Notes: generated by a model from the sequence alone, not told the origin. A stretch of 64,000 nt of DNA from Dillenia suffruticosa (GCA_033439265.1 JAVTVX010000026.1:9425001-9489000), one strand, 5' to 3'. Counted from the stretch's first letter, positions 38,400 through 51,505 are shown. Translations and numbers: made by a program.

Positions 38400-41300
38400 T
38401 TAAGAAGCCTTCTTTTGCTTGTACTTCCTGGCGCAGGCCGTGTAAACCAGCATGTTTAAAAAGCTCAGTCCTGCCAGAAGCCAAAAGAAGTAATCAAGAT
38501 GACCCTCGTTCAAGTTATCAGGTATCCAGCCAACAGACCCATCTTGAGTTGTCAAGTACGTGACAACCGTGAGAATGAAAGAGCTGAGATAATTCCCTAA
38601 TGCATTTGTGAGAAGAGATAATGCACTACACATACTCCGCATAGCATCTGGGGATTGGTCGTAGAAGAACTCAAGCTGCCCAATGAATGTAAATACCTCT
38701 GCAGCACCGAGCAACATATACTGAGGAATTTGCCAGAAAATGCTTATTGGTACAGCAACATCTTCATCTACCAAGCCAAGCTCATTTGCCAACTTCAGTC
38801 GCTGGATCTCCACCAAAGCAGCAGCTGACATGCACAGCACTGAGAGAAAGAGGCCAATACCCATTCTCTGTAGCTCTGAAAATCCCCTTTCTTTACCAGT
38901 AAACTTCCTCACTATTGGAACAAGGAACCAGTCATATACAGGAACCCAGATAATAACGCTGATGGTATCGAAAGTTGCGAGGGAAGCAGCAGGAATTGTG
39001 AAGGATCCAATAGTCCGGTCCATAACTGTTCCTTGTTCTACAAACATTGTGGACATCTGGGCATAGACAGCAGCAAAGACTATTCCTGTAGCCCATATAG
39101 GAAACATCCGTAACAAGATCTTTAGTTCCTCCACCTGTGTTACAGTACAAAGCCTCCATGGATTGGAGAAATCTCCAGCTTTTGTTTCAGCATCTGAGAC
39201 CACAGCAGCTTTATCAAGGCACCTGGAACAGAAACACACATTCTTTCATTTTATTTTTCCCGTCAAAGAATATGTTAAAGCGGGCATATGCACATAGTGA
39301 AGATTCTGAAGGGAGAAAGGGGGGCCTGCACATATTTCTTCTATTTACAAGATAAGAGTTCTGTAGCAAATTGAAAAACTATAATTCCAAAAATTGGACA
39401 TCAGAAAAACGATGTCTGATACATGATACATACTCTTTGGATGCACGCCGAACAGTCTTATCTTCCAAGAGTTTTGTGTTTTGTTTTTCCCCTTGAGAAA
39501 GAGAAAGAATTGCATACTCTACGAAAAATTTCAGGTGCTTCTCCGGTGAGGGATTAGCAGTGAATGGCCAAGGAAATACAGTTGCCATCATCACCAAATC
39601 AAGCCTATTCAACTCTTAGAATAACCTCTCAGATAAGCCAAAAATGAACTACTTTCATGATTCCAGGTGTTTTAAAACTAAGTTTGATACTTGAAACTGG
39701 CTACATGGAAAATTTTCAGCAGTTCAATGTCTTAACAAGCGATAACAACAACAAAATTTTCAGTATTTTAGAATTATGATAAAAGAGTTAAGCCACATTT
39801 ACTTATTACCGTATGTTGAGGGGAAAAAAAAAGGCATTGCAACCTGTGAATTTCAAATATACAAAATCAAGGCATACTATTCATCCCATTGATGAATGTT
39901 TGCTTCCAACATATTTTCTTCTAAAACTAAATTAATATTATTATTATTATTTTATTTATTTATTTATTTTTTATTAAGTTCTTGATACTAGGCCTTCAGT
40001 AAAACAAAACAAGCAACTTTTGCGCACCCCAAATTAAAACACAGGAAACTAAGCCTTGTGCATTAGACATACACCACCTTAGTTTCGCGAACCATTTAAG
40101 CACAATTAAGGAAAAAAATTTTCCATAATGAAGACAACCAAAACTGAGAAGACAATGTGTTTCAAAATGAAATTAGGGAAGCACTTAGACTTAGGATTAA
40201 AAGAAGAGAACTTACTTCAGTTCAGAGCTGTGCTCCAGTTTTCGACTTCCTTCAATTGCAGAATGCTTCTCCTGTGTTTCATACAAGAGACTACTGTCTT
40301 CAGGTACTTGTAAGTTCCATTTGCGGAAAGAAGCAACCAAAACCTGGCACATTCTTGTGAATGGGCTTCCACTTGGTTTCTGGAACCTGTATAAAGCAGT
40401 TCCCGAAAAGAAACTTGCAATAGCAATGCCCATAAACAATGCAGGAATACCAAACCCCAGTCCCCATCCAGCATTGTCTTGAATCCACACAATTAAACTA
40501 CTGGACACAAGAGCACCAATGTTGATAGAAAAATAAAACCAATTGAAGAAAGATCCCTTCTTTACCCTCTCTGCAGAATCTGTATCATCAAATTGATCAG
40601 CCCCAAAAGATGAAACACAAGGTTTGATCCCACCAGTACCCAGTGCAATCAGATAGAGCCCAGTAAAGAATATAGCATAATCAGATGAAGGGGCTGATGG
40701 GCAGACAGAACCAATACATTCTGCTGACTTGAAGACTGTGGCTGAAAGAGTCAACGTACACATCCCCTATAATAGATAACAAGTGGCATATAAATAAATA
40801 GAAGATACCAACAAAAATTAAAAAAAAAAAAAAAAAAAAATCACCATCTTAAGTAGAACCCCCACTCCTATGGATAATAAGCTGTACTTCTGTCTTATAT
40901 TTATGTGTTAGGCCAGTACATTTGCTCCTTTTTTTCTGAACATATGCATCACTTGTATATTTATAGGTGTTGGCCTCACACAGCCAAAGCAGGACTAACA
41001 CATTACATACTGCCTGGATAAAAGAATTGAGCCCACATGTTGGGCAAAGCGATCATTTTTGGCCTCAGAAGAATAGGGACAAGCTAGGGCTAACGGACAA
41101 GGCTCAGTTGTGCAAACTTGACCAATCATGGCCAAGCAAAGTCAGGTAAAGGATTTCAATAAAATGACAACACAACAAAGGCAATGCACCATGCTTTTTA
41201 TCGCTTCAGTTCCATTTATGGTGGTCAATGACGTATAATGAACAAAATTCATAGAAAAAGTGTTGCATGTTTGACTTGATGGTTGAGAACAAGGGATTGG

Positions 41301-44300
41301 CTTGCCAGCTGATGCATGTGATTTATATATATTTCTACCCCTTTTCACTTGGCTTTTTAACTGATTTTGTGATCATTCTCAAGACATTTAAGCTTAATAC
41401 ATTGATATTTTGTTTGTATGGAGTAAAGCCAACAAGATCAATGAGAGCAAAAATTGAAGAAAGAATGTAAAGGAATTGTTGTGGCTTGTTGGAACCTATC
41501 ATCTTCGAAAATTCATAACTTGAGTTCTGATCATTGAATTGAGGTGATTTTAACAGCTATGGAAAGATGACATGTCATGCCAAGCTATAACTTTTCTGTT
41601 GATGACTTCGGCAAATTCAACCAGCAAGTGAGAGTAAAATGCAATTGAAGTTGAGTCTCAAGTCATACAGGAAGTTCTGAAGCTGTTTCAATAGAAAACT
41701 CATAACTTGGGCTACACAACTCTGATCGACCTGATTCAAGTTGTAGAGATCTAACTTTCATGTTTAGGGTTTCCCAAATTCAGTCAGGAAGATGGTGAAA
41801 AATAAGCTCAAAGTTGACTGTACCTGTATGACTCGCCACACTTGTGTTAAAAGGTCAACGCACTTGTGCTAAAGATCAGCACACCTGTGCCAGTACAGGA
41901 TCAACACTTTACTCTTCCATATTTTCTTCTCATCAAGGGCAATGTGCTAAGCTGATTTGGATGATTAATGCAATTGACTCTTGTTGATTTTTTGTTATTG
42001 TTTAGTTAACTCAGCATTTAATACTTCCGTTTGCATATCACCAAATACATGAATTTTGATTCATAAACAATTCAAGAGAGGAGTCTATGAATGAGTTCTT
42101 GGGTTAATTAATATTATATTGAATGCATAAATAAGAATTTGGTGCATGATGTAGGCCACTATCTAGCAATTTATGTTATGTGGCGATTGTTAGAAGGGAT
42201 CTGGAGCTTCTAAAATTTTCTTGCAATTAAATTTGATCTAGAGATTGGTAAACTGTTGTAGAGAAATCAACTTGATACTTGAGAAAATGGGTTCACACAT
42301 ATTAGAGATCCTAGTTCAGAACAAATAAAGAGTCAATACAAAGTAAAACCCTTAGGGAACAAATCATATAGCAATACAATTGCAAGTCGAGCTGGTTTTC
42401 TTTCATTGAACTCAATTTTCTTAGTTTTAAATTACTTTAGTGATGATTAGTTTTAACTTAATTTCTCCACTCAGATTTGCTATCTAAATATTACAAATAG
42501 CTAAGTAAACCAGTAGTTACACAACAATCCACGTGGGAACTATACTCACTACTCTATTACTTACATGATTCGTGCACATGTGAGTTTACACATCACATGA
42601 CAAATTGAGCTAGCAGAGAAGGGCCTGACCTAAAGTCATGCAGGGGAAAGACCTAGTCTAATATTCCTTTTAGTAGTGAGTGTATCCACACTAAGCTCTG
42701 AAGACACTAATACTTCTCGAACATATATCCAACACCTCATGATTTTGCTCATCATTATGGAAATTGTTACACTTTATATCCATGTCGCACAAATCATTTC
42801 TACAGAGGAGTGACGCCTATGTTGGCCATTTCCACTTTTTTTTTTTTTTTTTGCCGGGGGAGTTTGGGGGGACACTAAGCCGGTTCCTAGAACACAGGAA
42901 TTGCATGATACATTAAAGTAAAATATCATGCTCATCAAAACCGTTTCCATACCTTTTATATTTGTTTATAACTAGACAGCTTAGACATTTTAGGATGCTT
43001 CTCTAACACCCAGTAACCATCTTTTTCTCACTTCTATAGCACAAAACCAGCAATAAAGAAAATGTTATTCTCCCACCCATAATAGGCAACCTCCATTTTA
43101 AAAAATGAAAAAGGGCAAAACTTGTTAGATGCCAATAGATAGTGTTAGATCGTGAAAATATGCTCCAAAAATTTTGTCTTATAATTGTTTATCACATTAG
43201 TCATTGAGGCACACCACAGCCATGGAGAATAGCCATTTTACAAATAACAATACAAAACCATAGGCCACATGACACAATTACACAAGTACTAGCTTGCCAT
43301 GTTGGTTTCCAGAGTCATTCTTTAAATCAAACAAAACTAAAATATGGAAAATAAGACATTAGCTCCAGTCATTACTCATTGTGCTAGAGTTCTTATTGCC
43401 TTTTTCTACCACTGTTAGGGATCCTAAAAGATTTCTACAACTGTCATTTATATTCTGTCCTCTCTCTCAAACTTCTTGTATATAGCTTGATACAAGGTTC
43501 TGTTTCAGATTTCGTAGCCGTGGCCATTGCCACTTTCTTGTTAGCAACACAATTGGTGCCTCTGAAATGTTATTAAGTTGTGGGGTGAAGAAATAGAGAA
43601 ATTGAAAAAAGGCCCAGTAGCTTTGAGCAACACATGCATTATCTCTCTTTGTGAGTTATCTTACATTAATTATTAAAGTGAAGTGCTTGTAGCTCTGCAT
43701 TATGACATCGCGAGTGGTGATTAGGACAACTATGGTAAATTGCCTACAATAGGAAGAAGAATGGTGGGTAAAAGCCAATAAACTATTATAGTAGAAGAAA
43801 ACAAAAGAAAACTTTAGTTCAGGGGTTGAAAATAGAGATGAATCAGTTGTTTAAAGATTAGTAAAAGTTTTGATCAAGAAGTGCACCTAGAAGAAAAATA
43901 ATATGATAGCAAGAAAAATAAAATGTGCTTTCAAAACAAATATCTAAAGAATAAACTTATTCATCAATTCATTCAATCCATTCATGTTTACATCAATAAT
44001 GCATTCTTATAAGTGCGAGAACAATCTAATGACACTACTAAACCTTCATAAAAAATATATCTCAATTGATATAAAAACATAGTAGAAAACAAATTTACAA
44101 AAATATAAAGTTTCTAAGACTCTAAAACTCTAAAAATTGACTAAATTTAAAAATTTAGAAAGTTTTGACTAAAACAATAAATGTTAAAAAATAGAATTTC
44201 TAAAATACTAAAAATTTCAGCATCTTATTTCAAAACTATTAAACTTCTAAAAATTTCAAATCTCTACCTGCAACACTTCTTATTGGACCAAAAAGTATTT

Positions 44301-44797
44301 GCAATAGAACAATTGTCCTTTACAATTGGCTACCAAGGATCAAATTTTCTGGGTCCAGTAAAGGCTGCCCCATCATCCCCGCTTCAAATAACTAGATTCT
44401 GTCAAGTTTGGAGAAGAGCCTAGAATGCTAAGCCTAGAATGCTATCGTTACAAGAACTAATGTGCTGCATGAGCAAAAACCTATGTTATCTTCAACTTTG
44501 ACAATAAAAAATCCTTTATTGAAACAAAATTGAACTCCGTTGAACCCAATATAAAATTGCGAATAAGATGAAAATATCGTCTAATGTAGTTTGGACATAT
44601 ACAACGAAGATCTAAACACACAAGTTAGGAGGAACGAGACATCAAATGCAGGAGATTTAGTGAAAAGTCGAGATAATATATTGATAACCCGAATGCAACT
44701 TATTCGTAAAAATATGAATGTCAAACGTTTAGTTGGGAAAATGACTTTAGATAAGAATGAGTGGAATAGGAAAATTTGAACTAATTGAATTTATGCA

Positions 44798-44828
<31 letters not shown>

Positions 44829-47800
44829 TTCAATAGATGGTTTATTTTTATTTCTTTCTTTCCATTGTTTTTATTTCTTTCTTTTCATTGTTTTTATTTT
44901 TTTATTTTTTATTTTTGCTTTCAAACTCTATTTTTATATTATTTTGTTTTATTTTTTTTCTCTTTTTCTTCTCTCTGATACTGGTCTCTCAAACAACAAA
45001 CCCAAAATTTGGGATTAAGGCATAGTTGTCGCATGCATCATGGTTTATACTTTAATCATATAAGAGTGGATGTAGCAAAAAAATATGACAAACGTTGAGG
45101 AGGAGGACATCACATTGTACAATGTCAACCAAATCTCGAATAGAATAGGTAAGCAAACACCTCTCATAAATTTTCAGATATGTATTATTACCCTAAGCAA
45201 CCTTGTATAAATTTGGAGGTGACTCTACCTTCAAGCCCAATTTCTTTGTGGCACCTTCGAAATTCACATTGCGCCAACTCCTTGGATCAAATACCATTGT
45301 GCATAATTGGCCCTTGCACTTGATTTGAGTGTGGAAAATGCTTGTACACCTTTTCTTTCTCATCAACTTTATATGTTGAAAGTAAGGGTCTAAGCACGAT
45401 ATGCCTCCTCATTATCACTATCAGTTTCTTCGTCTAATCCTCCTTGCTCGGCTTCACAATTTATTTCTTCTATGTACCTTCCACTTTCCTTCCTATCCAA
45501 CACAAAGGCAACCCTGATTTACCGATTAGAACATCCATTGATGAACTTTTTTTCCCTTTGAATTAGAATGCATGCTATTTTGTGCATTAGAAGACCAGAG
45601 GCAAAGGTATTCGTAGGTTTAGCGACAGCATCTAGAACCTACTACTTCTTTACCTCTACTTAATTTAGCTGAAAACTATTGACTCTTTTGCATGTTAATT
45701 TGAGATGTTTTCCTAAATAAGTTTCGCCATAACTCCTCCTCAATTTGGTATGCTATTTAAATTGCATCTCCCATTGTTTGGAGTTGACAAGTAGCTAAAG
45801 TTAAAGCCATTTGTGGCTTCAAATCATAGCGATACATAGATCATGATCTCCTCATTCCACACACAATGCGGACGTTTAGCAACTGCGTTCTTTAACTTTC
45901 ACACCTTCTTGTTGCAAATTCTTGAATTGAAGATAGATTCTTCGTCTGTAATTTAATTCGACAGCACAAAGTCTCATATCACTTGCTTCATTTCTTCTCA
46001 CGTTCCCACATCACCAAACCCACTTCTCTATTGTAATAATCTTGTTGCTTAATCCACCAAACTCGGCTCAACAAGATATATTTGAAGACGCAGAAGTCCC
46101 TCCAATATAAGGATTGGAAGAGTGCTCTTGGGCCAAAAATTGAAGTTGTTGTAGTGCAACAAAGCTATGACATTCTCCTTGCAAATTTCCCCTTTGAAGC
46201 ATTGGTGGGTTTATTGGCTAAAATGGTTGTTGGACATATGAAATATGGTCAACAATTCTGCAACCTTGTTCATCACTTGCTAAGCATTGTTTTATCTCCT
46301 CCAAAGTAAGCTCTATGCATCTTCAACATGGAGATGTATTGTTAGTGGATTTTTTTATCTTTGTGAAAAGCCTCAAATTTGGATGAAAGCTCAACATCAA
46401 TAACAATGGTGACTAAAGAAAGAATATTAGGATCATTTGTTCTAACACCAAGTTGATAGAGGAAAATTAGGGTAAATGGTGTACAATTGGAAGAAGAGTG
46501 TGGGTAAAAGCTAATGAAATGTTGTAGCAGAGAAATAGGCTTTGTGATCGAAAATTGTAAAGAAAAATTAGTTGTTCAAAGGTAAGTGAAAACTTTGATC
46601 ACAACCATGCTAAGAAGAAAATGAATATGACAGCAGCAAGAAAAGAAAACCCAGGCTTGCATACCTTCAACACAAATAACTAAACCATATACTTATCCAT
46701 CAGTCCCTTGATTCTATTCATGTTTTACATCGAGATGTATCTATAAGTGTACAACGTAATATCCTCCCAAACCTTTAAAACAAAAAATGAAAAAAAAAAA
46801 ACAAAAATGACCTCCTAACCCTAGAAAAATGCCTTGACAGAAACATAACAAGACTCAAAATTCACTAAATACAAAGTTTCAAAAACTCTAAAACGGATAG
46901 TTACCTAGCATTGCATAAAATCTAAATTCTTTAGAAAGTTCTACCTAAAAACAAGACATGTTAATGAAATATAAATAACTCCAGCAATTTCTTTTTAGAG
47001 TGCTAAACTTGCAAAAATCTTCTTATTGGCCAAAACGTCTTTGTCTTCGCAATGGAACAATTGCCTTTTACTTATGCTACAAAAGATCAAATGTTTTGGG
47101 CCAAACTAAGACTGCATCATCATTTATACCTACGTAATACAAATAGGGCAAATGGTTTGTAATTGGACGAAGAATGATCGGTAAAAGCCAAGGAAGTGTT
47201 ACTTAGAAATTTCTAACAACAACAACAACAAACTGAACCTTAAACCCAATAATTTGGGGTCGGTCATTTGAGAGACAAATTATGATTAAAAAGAAAAATA
47301 AATAAATTAATACAAAAATAGAAATAAATATAGAAGAGAATAAAAAAATAATAAAAAAAAGTAAATAAATAAATAAATATATATATTTAAAATATATTAG
47401 TTTAATTTGTGTGGATTTTTCTACGCCACTCATTTCTATCCAAAGTCATCTTCTCGTCTAAACCCTTAACTATCATATCTTTACTAATAACTTACATCCA
47501 AATTTTCAATGATTTACCTTACGTTTTACTAAATCTCTCATATTTAAGTTCTCGATTCTCCTAGCTGGTGCGTCCTTAGGTTTTCTTTATACATGCTCAA
47601 ACCATCTCAAACGACACTCTCGCATCTTATTCACAATTGAACTAACTCCCAACTTATTACGAATCTCTTCATTTCTAATTCTATCTCTTCTATTTTTAGA
47701 CTTCTTGTTTGATATTTAGGCTGCAAAGGGGGCATTCCTGATTGTCCTTTTTGTTACCCTAATAGAACATACCTTTTTTTCCTATCAAAAGAAGCCACTA

Positions 47801-50800
47801 GAAGTCTAAGACATAGACTGTAGACAACATTCTATGGTCTCATGTGGTCTTCCTGTTTTCATGACCTTGAGAAGGAGAAAATGCATTCATTTTCTATTCA
47901 TTTTATTATTATTATTTTCTCATACTTGTCTCTCAAATGGCCGACTCTAAATTGTTGGGATTAATACTCAGATTGTTGTTGTTGTTGAGAAAGAGAAAAT
48001 GTACACAACATAAAATTAGAAGTGTCAGGATGGTAAATTTTTATGCTAAGACCAACAAAGTAAAAATTCAGACTTCTCTACAGTTGTCCTTATCAATATC
48101 CAGAAATTATATATTACAAGAAAATAACTTTAGCATGTACTCACTATGAAGTAAATTGTGGAGAAAGTGGCAATTGTCCAGTATCTTCCCCAATATGCAT
48201 CAGCTAAGATGGCTCCAACAAGAGGTGTGAGATAACAAGTGCCTTGCCAAGTGGTCACGTTTCTTGCAGCAGAGACATTTCCTTCATGCATCTTCCCAGT
48301 AAGGTAGGTGACAAGATTGGTTGCGATCCCATAGTAGGCTAAACGCTCACAGCATTCGGTCCCTGTTCATAATGATATGACTTTTAGAATTTTGACCATA
48401 TAGTAAAATACTTAAATACATAAGCAACCTCAGCAGTAAGAATGACTAACCTAAAATGAAGGGACATGCTCTCCAGTTTCCTGTATTGCTCTTGAGAACA
48501 GGATTCCCTTTAAAGTCAACAGAGCCATCCCCTGTGTAAAGCTTGCTGTTCTCATCCTATAACAATTTAAGGAAAAAAAAAATCCAGTTGCCAATATGTT
48601 AGTGCAGAAACAAAACACTTCCATAAGTCGACCTTTGTTTGCGCCCCCCCCCCCAAAAAAAATGAGGATAAATACTAACAGCAATATCCGGGTTATGAAG
48701 CAGTAATTGACCAATAACTTCATCTTTGCTTTTTTAAGTTTTTGCAGAACACATTCGTTGGTTAGCATTTGCACATGCTCAAAATAATTTGTACATGCAC
48801 TTCCATTTTTTCACCTTGGTTGCTAGGTTTGCCTTCTCCAGAAAACTAATAACATCAGATACCTGATTGGTATCAGTTCAAATACAACTTTCATCTTGCT
48901 GTGTTTTAGATATTCTAAGGCGCATGTCAGAAATGAAGCTACACTTGGTCATCAATGACAAGGAAAAAAATACCTTCATTAAATTGTATATGATAATGAA
49001 GATTTACTTATAAGCATGTCTCCAGCCATTCTTTCATATCCTCACATGGCATCAATGCTCCAAAAGTGAAAACATGGAAAAGCACAAAATGCAATGGCAA
49101 TCTATCAAAATGCTTAGATCACGTTGGAGCAAAGAAGATAGCCATGAAAATGTGCATCATCAAGTCAAATCTCCAGACCTTCTTACTCAATCATGCAGTA
49201 TAGATTGAATGCAACAAACCAAGGTGATAGGTTGTATAAATCATTACCCCATGAATCATAATACAATGCGTCAAAAAGCACACATCCTTTCCACATGCAT
49301 AATCTGGCCTTGAAACCCTGCTTCCTATAATATCTCTTAACCACATCATCCATCAATACAGTGGCTCTTAATACATAAATACTGAGAGAGCATGTTTGAA
49401 GCCAAAAAGAATTCAACCTGCAACATTGTTTTGATGCCAACCTACATATACTATATTGCGTAAATAAAGAATAACAAACATATACTTCCCAACTCAAACT
49501 GAATACATCTACAGAACCATCCAGATGTTTATCAGAGTTGCTTCCTCTTTTGCTTTTCTTAATTTTCACTTTGTGTCCAAATTAAACAAGTAGATGTGAT
49601 TAACCAAGAAGAGAGAATATTATACCCTGGCAGGGAAAACAACAAGATCCGGCATCTTTCTATAACACTGCACATATGCTCCAATATTGCTTTTCTTCTT
49701 GATTATAGTGTTTATCATATTAAAAAGTTAGCTATCAAAAGGGGCGTTTCTCTATCTTGCAGCCACCTTCAAAGCTGCTATAATTAATTCTTATTCTTGT
49801 AATCCTAGATAGCCTTCTACCAACTTCATGACGAAATAGGGATAATTGAAAATCCACAGTGCACCTAACTTATAGAAAATTGTCTTTTCTGAGAAATGAG
49901 GTGCATGATTTGCATCATTCTAATATCTTCAAATTTCAACCTAGAGTTTATGGTTCCAAAATGAACACAACCCTATTGATCAGGCATTAGTAAAACATGT
50001 AGTGCAGACAATGGTTTTGGGCAAGAAGAAAAGACTGCCATCTTCAGTCCACCTTGATAAACTGAAAATTAAGCACTGAGTTGATTAAATGTAGAATTTT
50101 AAATACTTTAAGAAAAATGCTTAACCTGAGTTTTGGACCACTAACGTTTGGAAGTTGGTCAATTTATTTTTTCACCATCCACTAAATACCAATTTTTGTT
50201 TTGTTTTGTTTTTTTTTTTTTTTTTGGGGGGGGGGCAAAGGCAATAAGCAAGCTACATCTTGTGTCGAGCTAGTTATCAAAAACCCCATTAGGGATCATT
50301 TCTGTTGTGATTATCAAAAAAAAAAAGGTGAAATGATTGTAAACATTCTCAAGTTTTCTATCAGTATCGTCTGTGTGTGCGTGTGTTGGAGGGGGCAAAA
50401 TTCATAAAACAAAGTGGTTAATGTTTCCTCGGTACTACTAAAAGCATTTGGCTTCAAAAAAAAAAAAAAAAGCGTCCATGATTTGGAACGAATGAACCGA
50501 GTAGCTTAAACACCATTTCACCAATTATCCGGTTTTCCAAAAATTTTTCCTTGAACTAGTGAAATGATTTCTGGGGTTTATCAAAATCCGATTTCGAGTT
50601 AAAGGAGAAGGAAAGTTATAACTTGAGTCATGGGAATTAAAAAAGAAAGCGGGTTGAAATTTTATAATTGAATACAAGCCCATAAGTATACTCTCTAATC
50701 AACATACCATAACTATGAAAATCATCGTTAATTAGATGTTTGGTACATAATTTTGGGGGTTTAATTGCATCATTATATAAAGCAAGACCATAGACGGATG

Positions 50801-50889
50801 TAGATCAATTACATATATACAAGAAAGATCTGTGTACTTGTCAGATTAGTTGAAGCCCTAAATCGATTATGATAGCAAGTACAAACAGC

Positions 50890-50920
<31 letters not shown>

Positions 50921-50992
50921 TGGATTGAAGCTTGAGACCTGAAGAAGACCACCCTCCAAAAGCGAATTCTCCTCTTCCTGTAGAGAACCCAT
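38400..50992 (-). CDS. NPF8.3: NPF8.3/PTR2-like di/tripeptide transporter, five exons
   Basis: This is an intact proton-coupled peptide transporter of the NRT1/PTR (POT) family. Coding exons are 50939-50992, 48451-48556, 48145-48362, 40216-40766 and 38400-39222, together 1752 nt and 583 residues, matching the roughly 585 of Arabidopsis PTR2. Every intron is GT-AG and phases agree. Exon 1 gives [18 protein letters not shown]. Exon 3 carries the proton-coupling ExxER motif ([10 protein letters not shown]) in helix 1. Exon 4 holds both PTR signatures ([33 protein letters not shown]). The last exon covers the C-terminal six helices and ends YKQKKAS, as in NPF8.3. Relatives move di- and tripeptides across the tonoplast or plasma membrane; location here is inferred. 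Introns are 2382, 88, 7378 and 993 bases, and the third is filled with transposon remains. Confidence 0.95.
39223..40215. other. Intron 4 of NPF8.3-like gene
   Basis: This 993-base GT-AG intron separates the codon for K310. It contains AT-rich simple repeats (ATTATTATT... and TTTATTTATT near 39940-39970). Nothing else is recognised. Confidence 0.7.
40860..41445. other. Intron 3 segment, nothing recognised
   Basis: A poly(A) run at 40829-40848 precedes about 590 bases without coding or repeat signals that I can name. Confidence 0.3.
41450..42610 (+). mobile_element. LTR-like fragment in intron 3, probably Gypsy (Tat/Athila type)
   Basis: The block has the look of a long plant Gypsy LTR: repeated AACTCATAACTTG-type phrases, CACTTGTGCTAAAGATCAG repeats near 41840-41900, and an end resembling the Tat/Athila LTR border (TACTTACATGATTCGTGCAC at 42560-42579 with GTGAGTTTACACATCA). 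No coding part or target duplication was found. It is an old, broken fragment, and the family is an inference. Confidence 0.4.
42611..43719. other. Intron 3 segment, nothing recognised
   Basis: It contains a T-run followed by a G-rich stretch at 42836-42870 and otherwise mixed AT-rich sequence. No gene, RNA or clear repeat is seen. Confidence 0.3.
43720..47205 (-). mobile_element. Decayed Gypsy element in NPF8.3-like intron 3
   Basis: Two related blocks of about 700 bases, 43720-44440 and 46455-47145, align as LTRs (shared GGTAAAAGCCAA-type and GAACAATTG phrases). Left of the right block a minus-strand primer-site-like TTGGTGTTAGAACA is followed by gag-like coding (near 45750-46400; [15 protein letters not shown]-type sequence) and a protease-like region near 45150-45350 ([16 protein letters not shown]). 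A second partial LTR start lies at 47148-47205. RTE LINE pieces sit within and beside it. It is broken, with many breaks, and old. Confidence 0.6.
44530..45030 (+). mobile_element. RTE LINE 3' end in intron 3
   Basis: This is a 5'-truncated RTE copy. It encodes the C-terminal tail in decayed form ([11 protein letters not shown] ... DKNEWNRKI), then a (TTA)n tract at 44799-44830 and T-rich sequence, ending GGTCTCTCAAACAACAAACC...GGGATTAAGGC, the same end as the LINE at 2714-5072. It lies within the decayed Gypsy element. Confidence 0.75.
47212..47710 (-). mobile_element. RTE LINE 3' end in intron 3, minus strand
   Basis: At the left edge (AAC)n repeats represent the (TTG)n tail in reverse, followed by TTGGGGTCGGTCATTTGAGAG. 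Further right the minus strand encodes the familiar C-terminus ([31 protein letters not shown]). It is 5'-truncated to about 500 bases. Confidence 0.8.
47884..47986 (+). mobile_element. Minimal 103-bp RTE LINE tail with target duplication
   Basis: Only the last 100 or so bases of the LINE are present (TTGTCTCTCAAATGGCCGAC...TTGTTGTTGTTG). Flanks are GAGAAGGAGAAAATG (47869-47883) and GAGAAAGAGAAAATG (47987-48001), a 15-bp target duplication with one mismatch. It is therefore an independent, extremely truncated insertion, about 140 bases from exon 3. Confidence 0.8.
48563..50888. other. Intron 1 of NPF8.3-like gene: mostly plain sequence
   Basis: The intron begins GTCTCAAG just after exon 1 and carries a (GA)n tract at 50891-50914 close to the donor. 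Two homopolymer junctions lie inside, C11A8 at 48644-48662 and T17G10 at 50209-50235. Open stretches such as 49183-49569 show no domain. No transposon was recognised. Confidence 0.5.
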
Positions 50993-51170
50993 TCTCAAAA
51001 TCGATACTCACTCTCTATACCCGTAGAGATTCAGAAGACACAAAAAAGAGAGAGATGAAAAAGGAAACGAATTGTCGAAGAATTTCAACAAAATTTGAGT
51101 ACCCTACAACAGATAAGGTACCTAACGGCGTTGACGTACGCAAAAAGAAAGAATAAAACTTTTAGCCCAA
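50993..51170 (-). promoter_or_regulatory. 5' leader and proximal promoter of NPF8.3-like gene
   Basis: Directly before the ATG, on the minus strand, the sequence is rich in CT stretches (TCTCTCTCTTTTTTGTGTC), as in many plant leaders. No clear TATA box was seen at a convincing distance. The segment at 51120-51135 (CGTACGTCAACGCCG) holds an ACGT core. Confidence 0.3.
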
Positions 51171-51470
51171 ACTAATTATATCAATAATTTAAAATTTTAA
51201 TAACGATTTTATAGTTGAATTTTATTTTTTATATATATTAAAAGCAAATAACGTATACAAAAGCTAAAAAAGGCAAACTTAATAGGCTCCGTTGACCGGA
51301 AAGAGATATTAATGTGTCCTGTTCACCAATAAATTTGAATCAACTTATAGTAGTAATATATAATTCAAAATTTTTTGAAAAATATTAAAATATTATCATT
51401 TTGTACTGTTTTATTAATATATTTAATTAAGAAATAAAAATATTATTTAAATTGGATATTCTACAATAAG

Positions 51471-51505
<35 letters not shown>

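Noticed and set aside
49183-49569. Minus-strand open frame of 128 residues in intron 1 of the transporter
   Set aside because: It has no recognisable domain, odd residue use rich in C, Y and W, and no splice signals tying it to the gene.
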